This document shows positions 47,536 through 55,264 of a stretch of DNA of 64,000 nucleotides, one piece after another. Made by a program: the position numbers and the translations under genes. Source of the stretch: Archaeoglobaceae archaeon (GTDB taxonomy: Archaea; Halobacteriota; Archaeoglobi; Archaeoglobales; Archaeoglobaceae); NCBI GenBank assembly GCA_025059545.1, contig JANXDJ010000001.1, positions 18,528 through 82,527 on the forward strand, given 5' to 3'. The notes below the pieces were generated by a model. It saw only the letters and a program-made list of their open reading frames with translations. It searched no databases and was not told where the DNA came from. The stretch's first letter is position 1. Each line of letters begins with the position of its first letter.

Positions 47536-48032
47536 TGATGAAACTTAAGGGAAGAGCCTGGAAATTTGGAGACGACATTTCAACAGATCACATAACTCCC
47601 GGTAGATATTACCATCTCCGCAGTAACATGTCAGAACTCGCAAAACACATAATGGAAGACGCAGATCCAGATTTTATGAAAAAATTCAAGTCTGGAGACT
47701 TCATAGTTGCAGGTAAAAACTTCGGAATGGGTAGCAGTAGAGAACATGCTCCCTTGGCTTTAAAAATTGCGGGTGTTAGTGCAGTAATTGCAAAGTCCTT
47801 TGCAAGGATCTTTTATCGAAATGCAATAAACGTCGGGCTTCCTTTACTTGTTGCGCCGACTGAAGGAATTCAAAACGGAGAAGAGATTGAAGTAGACATC
47901 TCAAAAGGAATTATTTTTACAAAACAAGGCGAAATAAAGGCAAAAAGTTTGCCAGAAGTAATGATAAAGATCTTGAACGAGGGCGGACTTGTAAATTACG
48001 TCAAAAAATATGGAGATATAGAATTAAAATAA
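47535..48032 (+). CDS. leuD: 3-Isopropylmalate dehydratase small subunit
   Basis: 165 residues (164 if the second ATG is used). The small subunit forms the substrate lid of the aconitase-type isomerase in leucine or citramalate pathways. Typical features are the DDISTDHITPGRYY start with the specificity loop HLRSN, NFGMGSSREHAPLAL and AKSFARIFYRNAINVGLP. The FeS large subunit is not in the window. Archaea use paired versions for isopropylmalate and homoaconitate; residues in the loop favour the former only weakly. Confidence 0.88.
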   Translation: MMKLKGRAWKFGDDISTDHITPGRYYHLRSNMSELAKHIMEDADPDFMKKFKSGDFIVAGKNFGMGSSREHAPLALKIAGVSAVIAKSFARIFYRNAINVGLPLLVAPTEGIQNGEEIEVDISKGIIFTKQGEIKAKSLPEVMIKILNEGGLVNYVKKYGDIELK

Positions 48033-48122
48033 AGTTTATAAATTTTCGTTTAAATAATTAAATCACTCTTTTAAACACGTTCGTTCGTAGGAAACTTTTT
48101 TAACAACCTGAAGATTAAAAGT

Positions 48123-48533
48123 ATGCAAAAATTGAGAGGTCATCACCTAATATGCCTCCACTTCTTTAGTGGGCACGGCTTTGATTATAAATTTCGAGAA
48201 AATCTGATTAGAATAATCAAAAATATATCGGAAGTTGAAGTTACCGACGGCGTTGATGACGTGTGTAAAGCTTGTCCTTACAACGCTGGCTTTTGTAATT
48301 ATTCTCCTGAAGCAGAAAAAGAAGTAGAGGAACTTGACAGACTAGCTCTGCAAAAGCTCAACCTTAAAGTTGGTTCGAAGGTTAATTGGAAAGATTTAAA
48401 ATCAAAGATAGATGAAGTAATTGGAGAATGGAGAGATCTTGCCTGCAAAAGCTGTGATTGGCGAGGGGTCTGCGATGTTCGAAATTCTACTAAAAGTAAT
48501 ATGGCTTCTACTTCCAGCATACACACCCAATAA
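48123..48533 (+). CDS. DUF1284 cysteine-rich protein
   Basis: 136 residues. LRGHHLICLHFFSGHGFDYKF is the DUF1284 hallmark. Two cysteine groups (CKACPYNAGFC and CKSCDWRGVC) suggest an FeS or zinc site. The last 19 or so residues (VRNSTKSNMASTSSIHTQ) overlap the start of carS in another frame and resemble nothing in the family, which usually ends near the second cysteine group. Function is unknown. It is coupled to carS. Confidence 0.78.
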   Translation: MQKLRGHHLICLHFFSGHGFDYKFRENLIRIIKNISEVEVTDGVDDVCKACPYNAGFCNYSPEAEKEVEELDRLALQKLNLKVGSKVNWKDLKSKIDEVIGEWRDLACKSCDWRGVCDVRNSTKSNMASTSSIHTQ

Positions 48534-49014
48534 CTTTGCGGTCATTCTTGGTGGACTAAAACCGATGGACTTTGGAAAGAAGTTCATAGACGGTCATAGG
48601 ATCCTGGGAGACGGCAAAACCTTCTCAGGTTTCTTTGGGGGTGCTCTTGGAGGGATAATGATTGCGAATATTCAGAGAGTTATAGAATTGCAGAGTGGTA
48701 TCAAAATTCTCTCCTTGCTTCCCTATAACGAATTTTTGTATTTGGTGTTGGCTTTTTCATTCGGTTCTATGATCGGAGATGCAGTAGGAAGCTTTATTAA
48801 ACGGAGGTTTGGTTTTGAACGGGGCAAAAGTTTTCCAATTCTCGATCAACTCACTTTTCTTCTCTTCGCAATGGCTTTTGCGAGTCTTACAAAAGGATTC
48901 TGGGAACTCTTTGGTATCGTTGAAATAGCCATAGCAATTATAATAACTCCGATCCTACACCTATCAGTGAACTTCATTGCTTATAAGATGAAATTGAAGG
49001 AGGTGCCGTGGTGA
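48475..49014 (+). CDS. carS: CDP-archaeol synthase
   Basis: 179 residues from ATG 48475. CarS activates unsaturated archaetidic acid with CTP to CDP-archaeol, the branch point for polar head groups. There are about five membrane helices. YTPNNFAVILGG, the DGHRILGDGKTFSGFFGG nucleotide site and the later FERGKSFPILDQLTFLL metal-site block are conserved. GAGGGG lies upstream of the ATG. It overlaps DUF1284 by 59 bases and pyrE by seven. Confidence 0.93.
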   Translation: MFEILLKVIWLLLPAYTPNNFAVILGGLKPMDFGKKFIDGHRILGDGKTFSGFFGGALGGIMIANIQRVIELQSGIKILSLLPYNEFLYLVLAFSFGSMIGDAVGSFIKRRFGFERGKSFPILDQLTFLLFAMAFASLTKGFWELFGIVEIAIAIIITPILHLSVNFIAYKMKLKEVPW

Positions 49015-49532
49015 GGCTCGTTAGAAGATTGATTGAAGTCGGAGCTTTGAAATTTGGGGACTTTATACTCTCTTCCGGAAAAAGAAGCAACGTTTACGTG
49101 GATATAAAGCTTGCAATAACCTATCCTGATATACTTGAAATGATCGCTGAAGGGATTGCAGAGATTCTTAAGAGATACGAGTTCGAAAGGGTTGCTTGCA
49201 TTGAGCTTGGAGGGGTTCCAATAGCTACTGCGGTCTCATTAAAAACGAGAAAACCACTTGTTATATTTAGAAAAGAGCAGAAAAGCTACGGTTTGGGCGG
49301 AGATCTGATCGGAGAGATAAAAGAGGGTGAGAAGATCGTGGTCATTGAAGATGTCATTACCACTGGAAAATCCGCACTTTCGGTAGCTGAAAGAGTTAGA
49401 AAGAGAGGGGGAAAGGTTGCTACAGTTGTCGCAGTTGTCGACAGAGAAGAATCGGGAATGGAGTTTGAGAGTGTTTTAAAGCTTAGCGACTTAATAAAAG
49501 CGAAGAACCTCTTCGATCCCCCCAAATCTTAA
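49008..49532 (+). CDS. pyrE: Orotate phosphoribosyltransferase
   Basis: 174 residues. It transfers PRPP to orotate in UMP synthesis. The PRPP loop is VVIEDVITTGKSALS; FGDFILSSGKRSNVYVD and FRKEQKSYGLGG (flexible loop) are typical. The start is one of two adjacent GTG codons (49008 or 49011) after a perfect GGAGGTG in the end of carS. The 3' end overlaps the convergent HTH-PBP regulator by 42 bases. pyrC is at 55265. Confidence 0.94.
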   Translation: MVRLVRRLIEVGALKFGDFILSSGKRSNVYVDIKLAITYPDILEMIAEGIAEILKRYEFERVACIELGGVPIATAVSLKTRKPLVIFRKEQKSYGLGGDLIGEIKEGEKIVVIEDVITTGKSALSVAERVRKRGGKVATVVAVVDREESGMEFESVLKLSDLIKAKNLFDPPKS

Positions 49533-50420
49533 GTCTTCGATCTCCCTATTTAGGTCTTTAAAATCGACGTTGAAGTTGTAGCTGTGAAGAGACTTTGCAA
49601 TCAGCTCTTTGGAAAAGCCGATGAGTTCTGCCAACTCTTCCACCCCTTCTTTTGGATCGCTTTTCTCGTATTCTACCAAGAAATCTTCAAAAAGATCTCT
49701 ATTTTTATCCAGAAATTCGTTGTTCACGGCGAGAGAACAACAAACAAAGTCACCGAGCACTGAGTTGAAATATTCAATGTTCTCTGAGATCAGAGAGAGA
49801 TAAGGCTCCCAGATTGCAATTCCCCTAAGATTGGAAAGTTCTGAAACCATTTCTTCTGGTGAATTGAAGAATCTTATTCTCTCATTGATCCCTCTTGCCT
49901 TCATGAACTTTCTCAGAATTCTTTCCATTGTTGAAAATTCAGAGCATCCAAATTCTTTCCCGTTCGAGAAAGCTACACCACTGCCGTTCATGGCAACTGG
50001 TCTAAAAATCGTTATATTTTTCATCAAAACCCCGAAAAAAGCTTGAGTAACAAAAGGACTTGCAACTATATCTACGACACCATGCACGAGATCTTTTGTT
50101 GCCTCAATACCATTCCTGTAAACTCTGAATATCGCTCCAAGTTTTTTTCCAGCGGAGACTACTCTTGCATATTCACTTGCCTTTAAGATTCCAATTCTCA
50201 AGGCTCCTTCAAGTGGTTGGGGGAAATACTTTGTAAGCCATACACGGTAGGATTTTGGAGAGACCTCTGATCTGACGATGATTTTTTGCTCTTCCATAGC
50301 AGAAAGAATTTCTGAAACCGTGGACTTTGAAAGATTTAACTTTCTCGAGATTTCACTCTGAAGTTCTCCATTTTCTTTTGAAGCTTCCAGTAAAGATATT
50401 ATTTTTTCTTCAGCTTTCAT
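49491..50420 (-). CDS. MarR-type HTH fused to a periplasmic-binding-like domain
   Basis: 309 residues. An N-terminal winged helix (about 1-60; SEISRKLNLSKSTVSEILSAMEE) is joined to an SsuA/NMT1-type substrate-binding fold (about 75-290; GAIFRVYRNGIEATKDLVHGVVDIVASPF). There is no signal peptide, so it is cytoplasmic and probably a one-component regulator sensing a small metabolite. It is co-transcribed after purB (11-base overlap). A purine precursor or thiamine-pyrimidine-like ligand would fit both fold and neighbour, but is guesswork. Confidence 0.8.
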   Translation of the reverse strand: MKAEEKIISLLEASKENGELQSEISRKLNLSKSTVSEILSAMEEQKIIVRSEVSPKSYRVWLTKYFPQPLEGALRIGILKASEYARVVSAGKKLGAIFRVYRNGIEATKDLVHGVVDIVASPFVTQAFFGVLMKNITIFRPVAMNGSGVAFSNGKEFGCSEFSTMERILRKFMKARGINERIRFFNSPEEMVSELSNLRGIAIWEPYLSLISENIEYFNSVLGDFVCCSLAVNNEFLDKNRDLFEDFLVEYEKSDPKEGVEELAELIGFSKELIAKSLHSYNFNVDFKDLNREIEDLRFGGIEEVLRFY

Positions 50421-51747
50421 TTACGGTTTTCTTTACCCAATCTACAACCATTTCAATTCTTTCCAAAGCGGTTCCCAGGTAATTTTCAGGCTTCAGCAGA
50501 TTTGATAGCTCTTCCTTTTTCAAATACCTAAGCACGCTTTGATCTTTTATAAGCTCCTCAAGCAGAGAGCTTCTATTTGCATAAGCCATCATAGAAGCTT
50601 TTCTTAAGATCTCATGTGCCTCTTGTCTGTCAACACCTCTCTTCGTCAACTCTATCATAACCGCCTCACTCAAATTAAGCCCTTTTTGTGCCTCTAAATT
50701 CTTTCTAACGTTCTCCAAATCAATTTCAATGCCAGAAATGATCTTTGTAAGCTTTGTTAGAACATGATCCGCTAAGATCGTTGCTTCGAGGAGAGTAATT
50801 CTCTCAGCAGAGGAGTTCGTAAGGTCTCTCTCCTCCCACAATATCGCAGATTGGTGCTGTGGTTCTACAAAAGCGCGAACAACCCTTGCAAGTCCACAAA
50901 CGTTCTCGCTGTCGATTGGATTTCTCTTATGTGGCATCGTTGAGCTTCCAACTTGCTTTTTCTCAAACTTCTCCATCAATTCAGCAACCTCTGCTCTTTG
51001 CAAAATTCTAATATTGAGTGCAATTTTCTCCAAAGTAGTTGCTAAGTTTGCCAAAAACTCAAGATATTCGCAATAAATGTCTCTTGGAATAACTTGAGTT
51101 GATATAACTGCTGGCTTTAGGTTTAAAAGTCTCATAACTTCCTTTTCTATCTCAAAGCCCTCTTTACCAAATCCAGCTTGAGTTCCAACCGCTCCACTCA
51201 TCTTTCCTACAAAGAGTCTCTCTTTCATTTGTTTTAGCCTTATATAGTGTCTTGCTATTTCTGAAGCCCAAACAGCAAATCTAAAGCCATAAGTAGTCGG
51301 TAAAGCTGGCTGTCCATGAGTTCTACCAAGACAGACGACTTCTTTATATTCAATTGCTTTATCAGCTAAAATCAAAGCTAATTTCTTTATCTTCTCCTCA
51401 AAAATCAGAACACTGTCCCGAAGCTGTGTTGCAGTTGCTGTGTCGATTATGTCATTCGAAGTCGCTCCAAAGTGAATCCATCTGCATTCTGCAACCTCGC
51501 TGATAGACTTAACGAGAGCCATTATATCGTGTCTTATCTCTTCTTCGATTTCTTTAACTCTCTCTGGCTTTATCCTAATGGCATTCTTGCGGACATTTTC
51601 GACCTCTTCATAGCTTAAGTATCCCTTTTTTGCCAGAGCTTTGAGCAAGGCAACTTCAACCCTGATCATCCTTTTAATCTTGCTATCTTCGCTCCAAATT
51701 CTCTTCATTTCCTTTGTTCCATAGCGATACTCGATTGGATGGATCAT
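50410..51747 (-). CDS. purB: Adenylosuccinate lyase
   Basis: 445 residues from ATG 51747. It cleaves SAICAR and adenylosuccinate in purine synthesis. The fumarase/aspartase-superfamily signature SSTMPHKRNPIDSENV contains the catalytic Ser loop; GRTHGQPALPTTYG and the HFGATSNDIIDTA block carry the catalytic His residues. I chose MIHPIEYRYG because homologues start there; an in-frame codon at 51762 overlaps trm56. It sits between trm56 and an HTH-PBP regulator in one leftward operon. Confidence 0.95.
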   Translation of the reverse strand: MIHPIEYRYGTKEMKRIWSEDSKIKRMIRVEVALLKALAKKGYLSYEEVENVRKNAIRIKPERVKEIEEEIRHDIMALVKSISEVAECRWIHFGATSNDIIDTATATQLRDSVLIFEEKIKKLALILADKAIEYKEVVCLGRTHGQPALPTTYGFRFAVWASEIARHYIRLKQMKERLFVGKMSGAVGTQAGFGKEGFEIEKEVMRLLNLKPAVISTQVIPRDIYCEYLEFLANLATTLEKIALNIRILQRAEVAELMEKFEKKQVGSSTMPHKRNPIDSENVCGLARVVRAFVEPQHQSAILWEERDLTNSSAERITLLEATILADHVLTKLTKIISGIEIDLENVRKNLEAQKGLNLSEAVMIELTKRGVDRQEAHEILRKASMMAYANRSSLLEELIKDQSVLRYLKKEELSNLLKPENYLGTALERIEMVVDWVKKTVNES

Positions 51748-51754
51748 ACACTTA

Positions 51755-52267
51755 CTAATCACTTAACTTTAAAACTTTTTTACCTCTCTCGTTTGGAAGA
51801 ATTTTCTGCTTAGCATTATCAAACTCAAGAGTGAAAACTACTCCAAGAACCTTTTCGAGAAAAACTGCTAACGCAGAAACTTCGCTATGGGGCTGTGTGC
51901 CTATGGAAATGTTGAGATCACATAGATCGTAAACCTCTCTCGGCACTTTTTCAGCACCCACAACAACAAGCAATTTCTTAGATTTCTTGATCTCCTCAAG
52001 TTTTTCGGGCAAAGGGATTCCATACATGGTCAAATGAACCTTTAAACCATCGAAATCATGAAGAATTTTTTTCCATTCAACAGTTTCAATGAAAAAGTCT
52101 CCTCCCCATGTTTTCACAACTTTTCTGATACTTTCAAACAAGTTTTTGTCAGTTTTAGTGAAGTATATACCTCTTGCACCAAATGCTCTTGCTGTTAATG
52201 CAACATGCGTAGACATTCGCTGATCTCTTCCAATTCTATGTCCCAAACGCAGAACATAAACTTCCAC
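51755..52267 (-). CDS. trm56: tRNA (cytidine(56)-2'-O)-methyltransferase (aTrm56)
   Basis: 170 residues, archaeal SPOUT methyltransferase that 2'-O-methylates C56 in the T-loop. YVLRLGHRIGRDQRMSTHVALTARAFGA is the conserved N-terminal block (quoted in part), and the SAM knot is formed by VVVGAEKVP and NISIGTQPHSEVSALAVFL. It leads the trm56-purB-regulator operon. It diverges from the PAS-GAF gene over 178 A+T-rich bases. Confidence 0.93.
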   Translation of the reverse strand: MEVYVLRLGHRIGRDQRMSTHVALTARAFGARGIYFTKTDKNLFESIRKVVKTWGGDFFIETVEWKKILHDFDGLKVHLTMYGIPLPEKLEEIKKSKKLLVVVGAEKVPREVYDLCDLNISIGTQPHSEVSALAVFLEKVLGVVFTLEFDNAKQKILPNERGKKVLKLSD

Positions 52268-52445
52268 AAATAGTTCTATTGGAATTTAAAAATTTAGCTA
52301 CGCTTTTTGATTAATTTATTTATCACAGAAAAGTGTTTTCAGAATAAAATAATTAAATATTCTAATATTTCTTGTCTGGGCTTTACATAATAATTATCTT
52401 TATAATAATTATGGTTAATATTATAATTAGAAAAGTTTAAATACT

Positions 52446-53696
52446 ATGATTGACCACATCAAATTGATGATGAGCTTTCAGGAATTGGTTCAGAGAATGC
52501 CATTGGCAGTCGTTATTAGAGAAGGTAAAAACCTTGTTTACGCAAATGATGAAGCAAAAAAAATTGGAATCGATTCGATTGATTTAGATAATAAGGATAA
52601 AGTTATAATTGGTAAAAACATATATAAATTAATATCCACAAAATTTAAAAATTATAATTTATTTATTGCATTTGAATATAGCGAAGAGCAAAAAATTATT
52701 GACGCTCTTAATGTTTACGAAAGATTTTTCAAAAGCGGTAAAGACTTCTTCTTTATACTTGATGAAAAGGGTAAGTTTTTGGATGTAAACCAAACTTATG
52801 AAGTTGTTGGATACCACAGGGAAGAACTTTTAGGAAAGACGACAAAGATCATAGCATTTGAAGACCAGATCGATGTACTCAGGGAAAACTTCAAAAAAGT
52901 TCTAAATGGAGAGAGTGTTAGATTTATTTTTAAAGCCAGAACAGCTAAAGGAGAGACAAAATTCATAGAAGTTTTGGAATGGCCAAGAGTTGTAGAGGGA
53001 AAGATTATTGGTGGAGAAGGTGTTGCGAGAGATATTACTGAAAGATACGTTCTCCAACAGCAATTGGAAAAAATGAATAGGGCTCTAAAAATACTTACCC
53101 AGGTAAATCAGCAGATTTTTAAGGAGAAAGATGAGTATGCTCTGCTTCAAAGAATATGGAGCATCCTAAAGAGTTACGGAATTAGATCCTACATTTGGTT
53201 AAACAAGCAAGGTAAATTGGTAGATGCCATTCCCAATGCTTCACAATGCCCAGCATTTAAAGACCCTAAATTGAGATATGAGATGTGCAATTGCGATAAG
53301 TCAAAGGAAAAAAGTCTAATAATCCCACTAACACATGAAGACAGATTTCTTGGGCTCTTAGCTTTATGTTCTATTGGAGAATTAGATGAGAATGAAATGA
53401 GGGTGTTCTTACAGCTTGGTGGGGATATTGGTCTCGGTATTGACCATTATAACGCAGACTTAGAGAGGAGAATAATGTCAAATATAATCTCAGAGAATCT
53501 GAAACATTTTGAGAACTTGGCAGATAAACTTAGAAATCCAATAGCAATCGCGTTGGGTTATTTGGAAATAATAAATGAAGTTGGAACCGATAAAGTTCTA
53601 AAAGAGATCAAGAACCAGCTTAATAGAATGATGGAGACTATAGAAGAATTAAGGCGCCAGGAGACCATCACCTTCCTAATAACAAAAAGAAAATAG
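52446..53696 (+). CDS. PAS-GAF sensor with degenerate histidine-kinase dimerisation helix
   Basis: 416 residues, soluble. A short PAS-like segment (about 10-75), a full PAS domain (about 90-205; GYHREELLGKTTK and GEGVARDITERY) and a GAF-like domain (about 215-345) with a Cys group (QCPAF and MCNCDKS) that could bind metal or cofactor. The C-terminus NLADKLRNPIAIALGYLEI (357-375) is a DHp H-box in which the phospho-His is Asp360. No ATPase domain follows. The first 100 codons are markedly richer in A+T than neighbouring genes. TATA-like aaagtttaaatac immediately precedes the ATG. Confidence 0.8.
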   Translation: MIDHIKLMMSFQELVQRMPLAVVIREGKNLVYANDEAKKIGIDSIDLDNKDKVIIGKNIYKLISTKFKNYNLFIAFEYSEEQKIIDALNVYERFFKSGKDFFFILDEKGKFLDVNQTYEVVGYHREELLGKTTKIIAFEDQIDVLRENFKKVLNGESVRFIFKARTAKGETKFIEVLEWPRVVEGKIIGGEGVARDITERYVLQQQLEKMNRALKILTQVNQQIFKEKDEYALLQRIWSILKSYGIRSYIWLNKQGKLVDAIPNASQCPAFKDPKLRYEMCNCDKSKEKSLIIPLTHEDRFLGLLALCSIGELDENEMRVFLQLGGDIGLGIDHYNADLERRIMSNIISENLKHFENLADKLRNPIAIALGYLEIINEVGTDKVLKEIKNQLNRMMETIEELRRQETITFLITKRK

Positions 53697-53706
53697 GTGA
53701 AAATAA

Positions 53707-54213
53707 TCATTGCTTGATATAAACAGTCGCAGTTTTTGGAGCTTTTCCTCCCTTTATGAAGTGGTAGTGAGCGTATGTCATCACTTCTTCATTGCTAAGA
53801 ACTTCAGCATCAACGAGTTCGCCGATGAAAAGAGTGTGCGTCCCAACATCGCATTCTCCTTTTACTTCTGCCTCTAAAATTGCTACGGAATGCTCAAGAA
53901 CAAGTGGCACTCCTGTTTTGCCAATTCTGTAGTTCACACCTTCAAATTTGTTTATTTCCCTACTGCTCTTAAATCCAAATTTTCCAATGAACTGCAATGG
54001 TGTTTCCTTCTCGAGAACGCTGATTCCAAAAACTCTGCTTTCCTTTACAAACTCATGCGTAGCATTTTTCTTATTCAAGCATACCGCAATCTTTGGTGGT
54101 TCAGAAGTGACTTGGAAAACAGTATTCGCTATTTGTCCTGCAAACTTCTTTTCTTTGACTGAAGTTACAATATAGAGCCCGTAGCTGATCTTATACAACG
54201 CAGAGAGATTCAT
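53707..54213 (-). CDS. Ferric reductase / flavin reductase-family protein
   Basis: 168 residues, FMN-binding split-barrel. It closely resembles the A. fulgidus ferric reductase FeR (as recalled): YKISYGLYIVTS, GQIANTVFQVTSEPP, FIGKFGFKSS, GKTGVPLV and CDVGTHTLFIGE. FeR reduces Fe(III) complexes with NAD(P)H. Its start overlaps the ferritin stop by four bases, so reduction and storage of iron are co-expressed. The family also includes flavin reductases, so Fe(III) specificity rests on this similarity. Confidence 0.9.
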   Translation of the reverse strand: MNLSALYKISYGLYIVTSVKEKKFAGQIANTVFQVTSEPPKIAVCLNKKNATHEFVKESRVFGISVLEKETPLQFIGKFGFKSSREINKFEGVNYRIGKTGVPLVLEHSVAILEAEVKGECDVGTHTLFIGELVDAEVLSNEEVMTYAHYHFIKGGKAPKTATVYIKQ

Positions 54214-54719
54214 TCTTCCACTCCAAACTCTCTTTTTCCAAGCTCAGAGTCGATGAAAAGCAGAACCTTACTATCTTCTTTAGCGAGCTTCAGTTTTCCA
54301 ACGATCTCTCCAAAGCTCTCCTCTTCCTCAACCTGTTCATTCACAAACCACTGAAGCATGTTAAGCGTTGCATGGTCTTTTTCTGCTATAGCAAGCTCAA
54401 CAAGATCGCTTATTAGCTTCGTTACCTTTTTCTCGTGCTCCAATGCATATTCAAAGGCATCTAATGGAGACTTCCAACTCTTTGGTGGCTCTTCAATGGC
54501 GAAGAGCTCAACTCTACCACCCCTTTTTGCAATATACTCAAAGAACTTCATCGCATGCATCAACTCCTCTTGCCATTGCACTCTCATCCAGTTAGCAAAC
54601 CCTCTCAAGCCCAAGGACTCAAAATATGCAGACATCGAAAGATAAAGATATCCGGAATAGATCTCTCTGTTCAACTGCTGGTTTAGAGCTTTAACCATCT
54701 TCTCACCAATAACAGCCAT
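54210..54719 (-). CDS. ftn: Ferritin
   Basis: 169 residues from ATG 54719. A four-helix ferroxidase protein that stores iron in a 24-mer shell. Diiron ligands lie in NREIYSGYLYLSMSAYFES (Glu, Tyr) and WQEELMHAMKFFEY (E-x2-H), with a further WFVNEQVEEEES (Q/E) helix. It resembles the A. fulgidus ferritin, known for an open cage with large pores. GGTGAG lies before the ATG. The longer frame from 54779 covers the promoter (aaatttaaattt). First gene of the ferritin-FeR operon. Confidence 0.95.
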   Translation of the reverse strand: MAVIGEKMVKALNQQLNREIYSGYLYLSMSAYFESLGLRGFANWMRVQWQEELMHAMKFFEYIAKRGGRVELFAIEEPPKSWKSPLDAFEYALEHEKKVTKLISDLVELAIAEKDHATLNMLQWFVNEQVEEEESFGEIVGKLKLAKEDSKVLLFIDSELGKREFGVEE

Positions 54720-54852
54720 CTTCTCACCCTTCCACTCCTTATCTCTCATAAATTTAAATTTTTCTCGTAATTTGCACATTTAGAAACCCAAGCGTTTAGA
54801 TGTTAAAAATCTCGGGGTATTGAAGAAGAAAAACCTAAGCCTTTGAGAGCAT

Positions 54853-55215
54853 TCAAGTTACAGATTTTGCAACAAATTTCTCTATCATCTCCTTAAGACT
54901 TTTTCTCGTAAATGGCTTACTTATTATATCCTTGGCTCCAGCATTGATTAACTCATTACCTCTGGTTCTTGAGAAGGCTGTTAAACCAATTACAATCGCA
55001 TTGGGATTTATTTTCAAAATCTCCCTCGTAGCTTCGACACCATCCATCTCAGGCATGCTTATATCCATCAGAACTATGTCTGGTTTTAGATTTTTATAAA
55101 GGATCACCGCTTCTCTACCATTTGAAGCTTCAATAACTTCGTAGTCTTTTAACATGATCCTTACTATTTCCCGAATATTTGCGTCATCATCTATGACTAG
55201 AACTCTCGTGCTCAT
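54853..55215 (-). CDS. Stand-alone response regulator receiver
   Basis: 120 residues, receiver only. IDDD, the phospho-acceptor Asp in IVLMDISMP, Thr in GLTAFS and Lys in SKPFTRK are all present. It is closely similar over its whole length to the receiver at 12608-12955. No histidine kinase with an ATPase domain lies nearby; the nearest sensor is the degenerate PAS-GAF protein 1.2 kb away on the other strand. It may be a phosphate-driven switch for an unknown partner such as a chemotaxis or motility protein. Confidence 0.9.
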   Translation of the reverse strand: MSTRVLVIDDDANIREIVRIMLKDYEVIEASNGREAVILYKNLKPDIVLMDISMPEMDGVEATREILKINPNAIVIGLTAFSRTRGNELINAGAKDIISKPFTRKSLKEMIEKFVAKSVT

Positions 55216-55264
55216 TATTACAATGTTAAAACATGGAGCTAATAAACTTTTTGCTTATTACTCC

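Noticed and set aside
53890..54645. Rightward open frames opposite ferric reductase and ferritin
   Set aside because: Antisense shadows of two well-conserved genes; no homology or promoter.
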